In this document: positions 8,782-16,531 of the stretch, one piece after another
Layout: every line of letters begins with the position of its first letter
How positions within the stretch are numbered: the first letter of the stretch is position 1
NCBI GenBank assembly: GCA_013032095.1
Contig: WQBJ01000009.1
Location: forward strand, 1 to 64,000
Length of the DNA stretch: 64,000 nucleotides
Source of the DNA: Ruegeria atlantica
GTDB lineage: Bacteria; Pseudomonadota; Alphaproteobacteria; Rhodobacterales; Rhodobacteraceae
Direction: 5' to 3'
Made by a program: the position numbers and the translations under genes
The notes under the pieces: model-generated
What the model saw: the letters and a program-made list of their open reading frames with translations, nothing else
What the model was told of the DNA's origin: nothing
Databases searched by the model: none

Positions 8782-9819
8782 TTACTGAAACGCTGGCATG
8801 ACATCTTTGATGAAGCGCTCAAGCGAGGCTTTCTTCCGCTCGAACGGCATGCTGGAGTCGATCCAGAACGAATACTCGTCATAGCCAAGCTCCTCATAGC
8901 CGCGCAGCCGATCGATGACGGTATCGACGGTGCCGATGACCAGGTCGCGTTCCATATTCTCGGGGGTGTAGAACGGATGCGCGGCGATATCTTCGTCGCT
9001 CAGCGGGTCGATCAGGCCCTGCGAGATGTCGCGCTTGTTCATGAACCAGGCACCGAAGTAGTTGTAGAACCGGTTCAGCTCGACCGCGGCCTGTTTCACA
9101 TCGGCGTCGTCCGATGCCACATAGGTATGCATCAGCAGCATGATCTTTGGTCGCGATACATCCGGGAATTTTTTGCAGGCGTCGTTGAACTTGAACATCA
9201 GGCTAGAGACTTCGTCATCGCCGTTCCACAACGGCGTCACCTGTACGTTGCAGCCGTTCGAAACGGCAAATTCGTGGCTGTTGGGATCACGCGCTGCAAC
9301 CCACATCGGTGGGCCGTTTTCCTGCACCGGTTGCGGGGCCGAAGTGGTTTTAGGGAATTTGTGGAATTCACCATCATGCTCATAGTCGCCTTCCCACAGT
9401 CCTTTCACTGCCGGGATCAGTTCGCGCATACGCTGCCCAGCTTCCCAGGCGTCCATGCCGGGCATCAGGCGCTCGTACTCAAAGCTATACGCACCGCGCG
9501 CGATGCCCAGGTCCAGACGGCCCTCGGTAATGATATCGGTCATTGCCGCTTCGCCCGCCAGACGGATCGGATGCCAGAACGGCGCGATCACAGTGCCAGT
9601 GCCCAGACGCACGTTCTTGGTGTGGCGTGCCACGTCGATCAGGTTCAGGAAAGGGTTCGGCGCGATGGTAAAGTTCATCCCGTGGTGTTCACCAGTCCAA
9701 ACCGCGTGCATACCGCCGTCATCAGCGATTTTGCACAACTGGATGAACTCGTCATACAGTTGCTTCTGGTCCTGATCGTCCGAGATCCGTTCCATATGCG
9801 CAAAGAGTGAGAATTTCAT
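8782..9819 (-). CDS. tgnB: Luciferase-like flavin monooxygenase, probable TgnB oxygenase
   Basis: This 345-residue protein is a class C two-component flavin monooxygenase of the bacterial luciferase-like family. Typical blocks are MKFSLFAHMERI at the N-terminus, HAVWTGEHHGMNFTIAPNP near residues 40-58, and NVRLGTGTVIAPFWHPIRLA. It takes reduced flavin from a separate reductase, and the flavin reductase gene is 6 bases upstream. In trigonelline degradation TgnB opens the N-methylpyridinium ring by dioxygenation. The same family also includes alkane, alkanesulfonate and pyridine oxygenases, so the substrate call rests on the operon content (reductase, aldehyde dehydrogenase, amide hydrolase, SSADH, BCCT carrier). 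Confidence 0.82.
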   Translation of the reverse strand: MKFSLFAHMERISDDQDQKQLYDEFIQLCKIADDGGMHAVWTGEHHGMNFTIAPNPFLNLIDVARHTKNVRLGTGTVIAPFWHPIRLAGEAAMTDIITEGRLDLGIARGAYSFEYERLMPGMDAWEAGQRMRELIPAVKGLWEGDYEHDGEFHKFPKTTSAPQPVQENGPPMWVAARDPNSHEFAVSNGCNVQVTPLWNGDDEVSSLMFKFNDACKKFPDVSRPKIMLLMHTYVASDDADVKQAAVELNRFYNYFGAWFMNKRDISQGLIDPLSDEDIAAHPFYTPENMERDLVIGTVDTVIDRLRGYEELGYDEYSFWIDSSMPFERKKASLERFIKDVMPAFQ

Positions 9820-9825
9820 GTCAAC

Positions 9826-10761
9826 TTAACTCCCAGCGGTGAGCGGTTTGACCTCGCCACTCACCTCGTTGCCGTAATACACCCCGAAATTCCCCATGTG
9901 GCTTTCGGCCGCGAACCGTTCCAGCATCGTACAGATGGCCGGATCGGCTACATCCATCAAAGTGGATTCGGTGATTTCAGTAAAAACACCGTTTGCCGGT
10001 TCGCCTTCGTCAGCCTGGCACAGAAATGAGATGTGTTGATGTTTGCGCGCTTCATCCTGAAAAACAGAGTAGATAAATCCCGGTTCTGCCGTCACACCGC
10101 TTACGCTGATCAGATTTGCCAGCGCGGCATTCGCACCGCCTGAGACGTCGTCGGTCTTTGGAATGGTCAGGTGACCACCGCCATCGTCCTGCAGCAGAAC
10201 CTTGCCGTCCCGTGCGATAAGAGCCGAGACCACCGTATCCGAGCGTTTGCTGAGCGCCTTGGCCTCAGCCGCCGGAGTAACATAGGCGCCGCGGGCATAG
10301 CCCAGACCTGGCGCGATGTCCTGATTGAAAGCTTTGACTTCACCAATCAGGATCAGGTGATCGCCTGCATCCACGGTCTTGTGCATGGCGCAATCGAACC
10401 ACGCAGACACGTCATCCAGAATGGGTGAGCCATGCGGGCCGGGTTGCCACTCAACCATTGCGAAACGGTCTTCGACCGGGCGGGCGAAGGTGTTGGACAC
10501 CTCGATCTGTGCCTCGGACAGGATATTGATGGCGAATTTCGATGTCTTGGCGAAGGTCTCGTAATTGCTGGAGGTATTCGCCAGGCAAACCAGAACCAAA
10601 GGCGGATCCAGCGACACCGAGGTGAAAGAGTTTGCGGTAAATCCCAGCGGGTTGCCCGCGTCGTCATGTGACGTCACAACCGTTACCCCGGTCATGAATG
10701 AGCCAAAGGCGCTGCGCAGGGCGCGTGGGTTTTGTAGTGTTGTTGGGTCGAATTCGATCAT
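9826..10761 (-). CDS. tgnA: FMN reductase partner, probable TgnA, with extra C-terminal domain
   Basis: The first ~165 of 311 residues form a HpaC-like flavin reductase domain: RSAFGSFMTGVTVVTS, GFTANSFTSVSLDPPLVLVCL, and the GDHLILIGEVKAF strand that ends the split barrel. It would reduce FMN with NADH for the adjacent luciferase-like oxygenase. The remaining ~145 residues (from about ALIARDGKVLLQDDGGG) are not part of typical short reductases (about 160-190 residues); the start resembles a Nudix-like strand pattern, but no Nudix box is visible. The gene overlaps the hydrolase gene by 4 bases (ATGA), implying translational coupling. Confidence 0.82.
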   Translation of the reverse strand: MIEFDPTTLQNPRALRSAFGSFMTGVTVVTSHDDAGNPLGFTANSFTSVSLDPPLVLVCLANTSSNYETFAKTSKFAINILSEAQIEVSNTFARPVEDRFAMVEWQPGPHGSPILDDVSAWFDCAMHKTVDAGDHLILIGEVKAFNQDIAPGLGYARGAYVTPAAEAKALSKRSDTVVSALIARDGKVLLQDDGGGHLTIPKTDDVSGGANAALANLISVSGVTAEPGFIYSVFQDEARKHQHISFLCQADEGEPANGVFTEITESTLMDVADPAICTMLERFAAESHMGNFGVYYGNEVSGEVKPLTAGS

Positions 10762-11585
10762 GTCAGTTCACCCTGTTCAGATGGCGTGTGCAACCAGTCC
10801 GTCAGCGCGGCATTGACCACGTTCGGAGCCGTCAGGTTCACCATATGCCTGTGGTCTTCGATAATAATAGCGTGTCCGCAGGGGGCGGCGTCGGCCATCG
10901 CTTGCGACATGGCTGGGGTCGAGTTCGGATCGTCATCTCCGGTCAACGCCAGCAACGGGCATCTGATATTGCTGAACCCGTCTGAATATAGCGCATCGCC
11001 GCGTGCAAAGGCCCCGTAGGCAGTAGCATAGCCGTCAATGTTCACCTCGGACAGCCAGTTGGCGACCTCATCGCGTGCGGCTTGTTCGATCGGCGTATCG
11101 CCAAACCAGCGACGCAGAGGCGTTTCCAGATCGAAAGACCCGGTTCCGATCAGTTCGGCCCGCGCGATGACGGATCTGCTTGCGGCCTCGTCCCGGCAGA
11201 ACACGCCGTTCAAAAGGGCCACGCGAGCAACCCGCTCCGGGTGGCACACGGTAAACCCGCCCGCGATAAGCGCACCCATGGAATGACCAACCAAACTGAC
11301 CCGTCCGAGCTTGAGTACATCCAGCACAGCCAGCAGCCAGTCTAGAAACACCGGCAGATTTGATCCCATGGGGATACGGTCACTGCCGCCGTGCCCCGGC
11401 ATGTCCAGTGCGATGACGTGGTGCGTTTTCGCCAGTTCCTCGATCTGTGGTCGCCAAGCCGCAGATTGCATCCCGACACCGTGGATCAGAACCACCGGTG
11501 CAGCTTTCCCCGAATGGGAAAGTCCGGCTTCGCGGTATGCGACCTGACCGAACGGCTCAGACAGCTGCAGGGTTGTCGACGTCAT
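10758..11585 (-). CDS. tgnD: Alpha/beta hydrolase, probable TgnD amide hydrolase
   Basis: This 275-residue alpha/beta hydrolase starts at 11585 (MTSTTLQLSE), where AAGGA lies upstream; a longer frame reaching 11663 lacks support. It shows the oxyanion-hole motif LIHGVGMQ, nucleophile Ser102 in VGHSMGAL, an acid in TGDDDP near residue 217 and His247 in EDHRHMVNL. In the trigonelline pathway TgnD hydrolyses N-methylformamidomethylene-succinate to succinate semialdehyde, methylamine, formate and carbon dioxide; the related vitamin B6 enzyme is also an alpha/beta hydrolase of about this size. The gene overlaps its upstream neighbour by 29 bases and its downstream neighbour by 4. Confidence 0.78.
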   Translation of the reverse strand: MTSTTLQLSEPFGQVAYREAGLSHSGKAAPVVLIHGVGMQSAAWRPQIEELAKTHHVIALDMPGHGGSDRIPMGSNLPVFLDWLLAVLDVLKLGRVSLVGHSMGALIAGGFTVCHPERVARVALLNGVFCRDEAASRSVIARAELIGTGSFDLETPLRRWFGDTPIEQAARDEVANWLSEVNIDGYATAYGAFARGDALYSDGFSNIRCPLLALTGDDDPNSTPAMSQAMADAAPCGHAIIIEDHRHMVNLTAPNVVNAALTDWLHTPSEQGELT

Positions 11586-12159
11586 GACCCAGTTCCTTAA
11601 GATCCTGATACCGATCACCGATACGGTGATGCGGACGACCACCGATGGATGCGCCAAGAGCAATCATGATCTCATCCGGTGCAGGTGCGTCTGCCACTTG
11701 CAGCTGAATGGTCAGGTAGTGGCTGCGACGTCCGCCATCATTCTTGTCCATCAGCGGGATTTGCATCGAGGCGTTTGCCGGGCCGCGCGTGTTGGTGAAG
11801 GCCAGATAGGACTTCGCGCCCACTGCCTCACGGTAGAAATTACCAAAGCGCAGGGTATGGATCAGGGCCGAGCCATGTTCGACCTCGCCGTTCACACCGA
11901 CAATTGCGGCCTTGCCGTAGCCTTCGACCTTGTCGCCGCCGCCAGTGGCCTCGAGCACCATGTCTGTCAGCATGGACCCCAAGCCTGGCGCGCAATCGTG
12001 GATCGCGGGCTTCAGGTCTTCGACAAAGCCTTGCCCTGCCCACGGATTCCGGATCACCGCGACCGCAGCAATCATCTTCAGCGGAGTCTCAGCGGCCTTA
12101 CCCCCTTCGATCAGGGTGTTTTCAACATGCAGCAGTGTTTTGCGGATTTCGGCGGGCAT
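11557..12159 (-). CDS. DUF1185 / amino-acid-synthesis (AA_synth) family protein
   Basis: This 200-residue protein belongs to PF06684. The start MPAEIRKTLL at 12159 has AAGGA just upstream. Family blocks are AVIRNPWAGQGFVEDL, GYGKAAIVGVNGEVEHGSALIH and RGPANASMQIPLMDKNDGGR. Structures of members from Bordetella and Ruegeria pomeroyi show a chorismate-mutase-like trimeric fold, and their function is unassigned. Here it is the first gene of the trigonelline-type operon, nearest the promoter, overlapping the hydrolase gene by 29 bases. That suggests a catalytic or isomerising step in the same pathway, possibly on a ring-opened intermediate, but this is inference. Confidence 0.85.
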   Translation of the reverse strand: MPAEIRKTLLHVENTLIEGGKAAETPLKMIAAVAVIRNPWAGQGFVEDLKPAIHDCAPGLGSMLTDMVLEATGGGDKVEGYGKAAIVGVNGEVEHGSALIHTLRFGNFYREAVGAKSYLAFTNTRGPANASMQIPLMDKNDGGRRSHYLTIQLQVADAPAPDEIMIALGASIGGRPHHRIGDRYQDLKELGHDVDNPAAV

Positions 12160-12191
12160 GATTTTTTCCTTGCGATTCGATGGATCGGAAT

Positions 12192-12203
12192 ATGGTATAC
12201 CAT
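12192..12203. promoter_or_regulatory. GntR/FCD-type operator in divergent promoter
   Basis: ATGGTATACCAT is a perfect 12-base palindrome between the DUF1185 gene and the divergent GntR gene. The core GGTATACC is the kind of site bound by FadR-subfamily (FCD) GntR regulators. Two further CATACC half-sites follow at about 12204-12209 and 12220-12226, so binding may extend over ~35 bases. Its place between the two start codons fits control of both transcription units. Confidence 0.65.
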
Positions 12204-12261
12204 CATACCGCATGTCAATCATACCTTGTGGGAATTTTCCCATTCCGATAGCTTGCCGCGC

Positions 12262-12954
12262 ATGAGTGCACCGAAACTAACAAAAATAGATCACCCGCCC
12301 GCGACCTTGCGCGACATGGTTCAGGAACGTATGCGAGAGGCAATCATCGAAGGGCTTTTCCAGCCAGGGCAACGACTTGTAGAACGTCCACTCTGTGATC
12401 AGCTGGGCGTCAGCAGAACCGTCATCCGTGAGACGATCCGGTATCTTGAGGCCGAAGGGCTGGTCGAAATTCTTCCCGGACGTGGCCCGATCGTGGCGGT
12501 CATGAGCTGGGAAGATGCCCGCCAGATCTACGATATCCGTCGCATGTTAGAGACGGCGGCGGCGGAGAACTGCGCCCGCAATATCACTCCGGATCGGGTG
12601 CGTGGTCTGCGCAAAGCACTGGAAAACCTCAGACGCGGTTTTTCCGACAAAACGCCTGGCGCCTTGTTTCGCGCGACATCCGACTTCTATTCAGAGATTT
12701 TCGATGGCGCGGGCCACTACATCGCATGGGACGTTGTTCAGCGACTGAATGGCCGGATCAGCCGCCTGAGAATGATGACACTGTCGTCAGCTGACCGCGA
12801 ACGCCCCGGCATTACCTATATGGAAGACATCTGTGATGCGATCACCTCCGGTGACCCTGCCGCCGCCCGGGCCGCGGTTGAACGCCACCTGAGTGACACC
12901 ACAGCAATTGCCGAACGCCTGTTCGCCTCAGAAGAAAGCGCAAAAGATGACTGA
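12262..12954 (+). CDS. GntR-family (FCD domain) regulator
   Basis: This 230-residue regulator starts at 12262 (MSAPKLTKIDH). The N-terminal winged helix has LRDMVQERMREAIIEGLFQPG, then LVERPLCDQLGVSRTVIRE, typical of the FadR subfamily. The C-terminal FCD helical domain follows (DIRRMLETAAAENCARN ... AAARAAVERHL), with the metal/ligand-binding His residues in the last helix pair. It is divergent from the trigonelline-type operon with a palindromic operator between them, so it is the likely pathway regulator, responding to trigonelline or an intermediate. Its stop overlaps the next gene by 8 bases. Confidence 0.9.
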   Translation: MSAPKLTKIDHPPATLRDMVQERMREAIIEGLFQPGQRLVERPLCDQLGVSRTVIRETIRYLEAEGLVEILPGRGPIVAVMSWEDARQIYDIRRMLETAAAENCARNITPDRVRGLRKALENLRRGFSDKTPGALFRATSDFYSEIFDGAGHYIAWDVVQRLNGRISRLRMMTLSSADRERPGITYMEDICDAITSGDPAAARAAVERHLSDTTAIAERLFASEESAKDD

Positions 12955-13240
12955 GCCACGTAAAGGGTACTGGATCGCAAACGTCACTGTTACCAACCCC
13001 GACGCATACCAGGGGTATCAGGCTCTTGCGCCCGAGGCGTTCAGCAAATTCGGAGCCCGGTTTCTGGCGCGCGGCGAAGCGGAAACCCTCGAAGGCCAAA
13101 ACTGGCAGCGGCGTGTCATTATTGAGTTTGATAGCATTGAGGCTGCCCGTGCCTGCTACGCCTCAGATGAATATCGCGCCGCCCGCGCGAAACGCGAAGC
13201 CGCCTGTACGGCAGATATCGCATTGATCGAAGGGCTTTGA
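12947..13240 (+). CDS. DUF1330 family small protein
   Basis: This 97-residue protein starts at 12947 (MTEPRKGYWIANVTV), overlapping the GntR stop by 8 bases. The pattern YWIANVTVTNPDAYQGYQ, FGARFLARGG-like strand and RRVIIEFDSIEAARACYAS is DUF1330, a dimeric ferredoxin-like alpha/beta barrel. Members often accompany catabolic operons but have no settled function. Co-transcription with the regulator is almost certain from the overlap. It might be a small-molecule-binding or isomerase-like accessory; no catalytic residue can be assigned. Confidence 0.85.
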   Translation: MTEPRKGYWIANVTVTNPDAYQGYQALAPEAFSKFGARFLARGEAETLEGQNWQRRVIIEFDSIEAARACYASDEYRAARAKREAACTADIALIEGL

Positions 13241-13472
13241 GTGGAACCCTTTCATGTACGGTGTAGTCGTTTTGGAAATCGCTCTCGCTGCAAACGGTAT
13301 CTACTGAATACCTTTCTCTGCGAATGCGGAGGACCATTCCACGTACGTCTTGTCGCTTGCGAAGTGCGGATTTTTCAAATCTTCCTGAATAGAGCTGTTG
13401 CATTTTTGCGGGTGGTTCATGCTCTTGGCCCGGACCATATTTGGGGCAAGTCGTATATCTTCAGGAGCATAC

Positions 13473-14342
13473 ATGAGCACCAAGTATTTTGCACCGCACG
13501 GAGGGCATCCCGGGCAGGAACAACTATTAACTGATCGGGCTGTTTTTACTGACGCTTATGCCGTGATTCCTAAGGGCACAATGCGGGATATTGTGACCAG
13601 CTTTCTGCCATTTTGGGAAGGCACACGCCTGTGGGTCATTTCACGTCCGCTGAGTGGGTTCGCCGAAACATTTTCGCAGTATATTATGGAAGTTCAACCC
13701 GGCGGTGGTTCCGATCGACCCGAAACCGACCCCGAAGCCGAGGGGGTTTTGTTCGTCGTCGGAGGCACAGCGACCCTGAGTGTTCAGGGCGAGACCCATG
13801 AACTGACCCCGGGCGGCTATGCTTATCTGCCTCCTGCAAGTGAATGGACCTTACACAACCGTGCCGAGGAAACACTGAGGTTCCACTGGATTCGGAAAGC
13901 TTACGAAGCGGTCGAAGGGCTGGATAAGCCTGATGTTCTGATCCTCAACGAAAACGACATCGAACCAACGCCCATGGCGGGGACAGATGGCAAATGGGCC
14001 ACGACACGGTTTGTGGACCCAAGCGATTTGCGTCACGACATGCATGTAACCATAGTGACGTTCGAGCCAGGCGCCGTCATCCCATTTCTGGAAACCCATG
14101 TGATGGAACACGGTCTGTATGTTCTGGAAGGAAAAGCAGTTTACAGGTTGAACAATGACTGGGTCGAAGTGGAGGCCGGCGATTACATGTGGCTACGCGC
14201 ATTCTGCCCGCAGGCATGCTACGCGGGTGGACCGGGCAAGTTTCGCTATCTGCTCTACAAGGATGTAAACCGGCACATGGCACTGCGACCGGGACCTGCC
14301 GCATATCCGCAAAATCAACGCCTTAGGACCGCGGCAGAGTAA
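13473..14342 (+). CDS. allE: (S)-ureidoglycine aminohydrolase
   Basis: This 289-residue bicupin starts at 13473 (MSTKYFAPHGGHP) with AGGAG 7 bases upstream. It has two cupin barrels; the second carries the metal-binding pattern ETHVMEHGLYVLEGKAVY with His and Glu ligands, as in the Mn-dependent AllE/YlbA family. It converts (S)-ureidoglycine to (S)-ureidoglycolate and ammonia, keeping stereochemistry for the next enzyme, ureidoglycolate lyase. It is convergent with bhcR (20-base overlap of the ends) and separated from the other ureide genes by the bhc operon. Only one gene of the allantoin route, allantoate amidohydrolase, is not seen in the window. Confidence 0.88.
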   Translation: MSTKYFAPHGGHPGQEQLLTDRAVFTDAYAVIPKGTMRDIVTSFLPFWEGTRLWVISRPLSGFAETFSQYIMEVQPGGGSDRPETDPEAEGVLFVVGGTATLSVQGETHELTPGGYAYLPPASEWTLHNRAEETLRFHWIRKAYEAVEGLDKPDVLILNENDIEPTPMAGTDGKWATTRFVDPSDLRHDMHVTIVTFEPGAVIPFLETHVMEHGLYVLEGKAVYRLNNDWVEVEAGDYMWLRAFCPQACYAGGPGKFRYLLYKDVNRHMALRPGPAAYPQNQRLRTAAE

Positions 14343-15180
14343 CTGTCCCGCCGATGGCCAGAGTCAACTGATGAGCCGCCTCGATAACGGGGCGGCTTAG
14401 CCGTTCAATCTCGGCCTCGCTCACCCGGCTGGTGGGTCCGGACACCGAGATACCGGCAATCGCCTCGCGATTGATGTCAAAGACCGGAGCTGCAATGCAT
14501 CGCATACCCGTGTTCTTTTCCTCGTTGTCCACCGAGAAGCCTTGCGCTCTGATAGTTGCGAGGTCCTTTTTCAGCGTCTCAGCGCTGGTAATCGACCGGT
14601 CCGTGAAGGCCTGTAAATCCACTGCGGCCAAAAGTCGGTCCAACCTGTCTTCATCCATATGAGCCAGCAACGCTTTCCCGATCCCCGATGCGTGCATCGG
14701 CGACAGCGTGCCGGGCGGAAAGAATGCGCGAATGCTGGCATGCGTTTCCACTTGGCTCAGGAAAAGCACAGAGCCTTCTTTTTCAACACCCAGATTGGCG
14801 GTCTCGCCCGTGGCTTCCATCAGCTTGCGCATAACCGGCCTGGCCCGATCTACGAGGCTGGTGCGTCGCAAGAAGCGTGAGCCAATGACAAACGCTTGGG
14901 GGCCAATATGCCAGACCTGCTCGCCGTGATCGAATTGAACCAATCCTCTGCCTTCAAGCGTCACGAGAATACGATAAACGGTAGCCGGAGACTGACCCAT
15001 TTCCTCGGACAGCGTGGTTAAAGCTTTGCCTTGCGCCTCGCTCAGATACTCAAAAACCTCCATCGCCCGATCCAGGGATTTAATCGTATTCTGCGCCGTC
15101 TTGTCATCCCATCCCCGCGGCCTTCCCCTGGCTTTTCGGCGGGTTCCGGGGCCATTATCTTGAGAATCCATAAAAACCAT
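14323..15180 (-). CDS. bhcR: BhcR, IclR-family regulator of the beta-hydroxyaspartate cycle
   Basis: This 285-residue IclR-family protein has the helix-turn-helix near residues 55-75 (LTTLSEEMGQSPATVYRILVTLE). The effector domain has the conserved SPMHASGIGKALLA and GMRCIAAPVFD motifs. It is divergent from bhcA. In Paracoccus denitrificans, BhcR in the same place binds the bhc promoter and responds to glyoxylate. The start at ATG 15180 has no clear Shine-Dalgarno; a second in-frame ATG at 15171 is possible. Its end overlaps the convergent ureidoglycine aminohydrolase gene. Confidence 0.88.
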   Translation of the reverse strand: MVFMDSQDNGPGTRRKARGRPRGWDDKTAQNTIKSLDRAMEVFEYLSEAQGKALTTLSEEMGQSPATVYRILVTLEGRGLVQFDHGEQVWHIGPQAFVIGSRFLRRTSLVDRARPVMRKLMEATGETANLGVEKEGSVLFLSQVETHASIRAFFPPGTLSPMHASGIGKALLAHMDEDRLDRLLAAVDLQAFTDRSITSAETLKKDLATIRAQGFSVDNEEKNTGMRCIAAPVFDINREAIAGISVSGPTSRVSEAEIERLSRPVIEAAHQLTLAIGGTVTLPRS

Positions 15181-15260
15181 CTGATCATTTGTGAAAGACT
15201 AATTCACCATATGAAAAATACAACTTACTGACAACAATAAATTAAATTGCGCCTTATGTG

Positions 15261-15281
15261 TTTTGAAAGGTTTTTTCAAAA
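15261..15281. promoter_or_regulatory. Inverted repeat in bhcR-bhcA promoter, candidate BhcR site
   Basis: TTTTGAAA, a 5-base spacer and TTTCAAAA form a perfect dyad 60 bases before the bhcA start, in an AT-rich divergent promoter. IclR-family operators are often such 8-by-8 dyads. The site is therefore a good candidate for BhcR binding, though no experiment is implied. Confidence 0.5.
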
Positions 15282-15340
15282 ATATATCGGGTCGGACGCC
15301 GGGGTCTTATTGTGTCGTTAACGACGGAAGGAGACCATCC

Positions 15341-16531
15341 ATGAGCTTTCAAAACCCCGTTTTCATCCCGGGTCCGACCAATATCCCCGAAAGCCTGCGC
15401 AAGGCGTGCGATATGCCCACGATCGACCACCGCTCGCCGCTGTTCGGGCAGATTCTGCACCCTGCACGCGAAGGTGTACGTAAAGTTCTGAAAAGCGACA
15501 GCGCCGAGGTCTTCATCTTCCCGTCTACCGGGACTGGCGGCTGGGAAACGGCTTTGACCAATACCCTGTCTGCCGGTGACAAGGTTCTGGCGGCCCGCAA
15601 CGGAATGTTTAGCCACCGTTGGATCGACATGTGCCAACGCCACGGTCTGAATGTTGAAATCGTCGAGACCCCTTGGGGCGAAGGTCTGCCGGCTGATCGC
15701 TACGAAGAGATTCTGACCGCCGACACGAACCACGAAATCAAAGTTGTTCTTGCCACGCATAACGAAACGGCAACTGGTGTGAAATCGGATATTGCCGCCG
15801 TGCGCAAGGCGCTGAATGCCGCCCAACATCCAGCCATGCTGTTCGTCGATGGCGTATCATCAATCGCATCGATGGATTTCCGTTTCGACGAATGGGGCGT
15901 CGACGTTGCTGTTACGGGTTCGCAAAAAGGGTTCATGCTGACAGCAGGTCTTGCCATTGTAGGCTTCAGCCAAAAGGCTATGGCTGCGACCAAATCGGGC
16001 ACCCTGCCCCGCACCTTCTTTGATGTGCATGACATGGCCAAAGGCTATGCCAATAACGCCTATCCCTACACGCCGGCAGTCGGCTTGATGAATGGCCTCA
16101 ACCAGGCCTGTGACATGCTGCTGAGTGAAGGTCTGGAAAACGTCTTTGCCCGCCACCACCGAATTGCCGAAGGTGTTCGCGCTGCCGTGGGTGCTTGGGG
16201 GCTGGAGCTTTGCGCCGCCGACCGTTCGGTGTATTCTGATACTGTAAGTGCGATCCGCACACCGGACGGCTTCAACGCCACCGATATCGTCACCCATGCG
16301 GCCGACAAGTACGGCGTTGCCTTCGGCGTGGGGCTTGGTGAAGTCGCTGGCAAGGTATTCCGCATCGGACACCTGGGAAGCCTGACGGATGTCATGACAC
16401 TGTCCGGGATCGCCACTGCTGAAATGTGCATGGCTGACCTGGGCCTGAACATCCAATTGGGTTCCGGTGTGGCCGCGGCGCAGGACTATTACCGTGGTCA
16501 TCCCGCTGCCGTTCAGAAGGACGCTGCATGA
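15341..16531 (+). CDS. bhcA: BhcA, L-aspartate-glyoxylate aminotransferase
   Basis: This 396-residue PLP enzyme belongs to the serine/alanine-glyoxylate aminotransferase family. The start MSFQNPVFIPGPTNIPE at 15341 has GGAAGGAG upstream. Marks are PSTGTGGWETA (PLP phosphate binding), LFVDGVSSIAS with the PLP-ring Asp, and the Schiff-base Lys196 in VTGSQKGFM. In the beta-hydroxyaspartate cycle it moves the amino group of aspartate to glyoxylate, giving glycine and oxaloacetate. It is the first gene of bhcABCD and overlaps bhcB by 4 bases. Confidence 0.92.
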   Translation: MSFQNPVFIPGPTNIPESLRKACDMPTIDHRSPLFGQILHPAREGVRKVLKSDSAEVFIFPSTGTGGWETALTNTLSAGDKVLAARNGMFSHRWIDMCQRHGLNVEIVETPWGEGLPADRYEEILTADTNHEIKVVLATHNETATGVKSDIAAVRKALNAAQHPAMLFVDGVSSIASMDFRFDEWGVDVAVTGSQKGFMLTAGLAIVGFSQKAMAATKSGTLPRTFFDVHDMAKGYANNAYPYTPAVGLMNGLNQACDMLLSEGLENVFARHHRIAEGVRAAVGAWGLELCAADRSVYSDTVSAIRTPDGFNATDIVTHAADKYGVAFGVGLGEVAGKVFRIGHLGSLTDVMTLSGIATAEMCMADLGLNIQLGSGVAAAQDYYRGHPAAVQKDAA

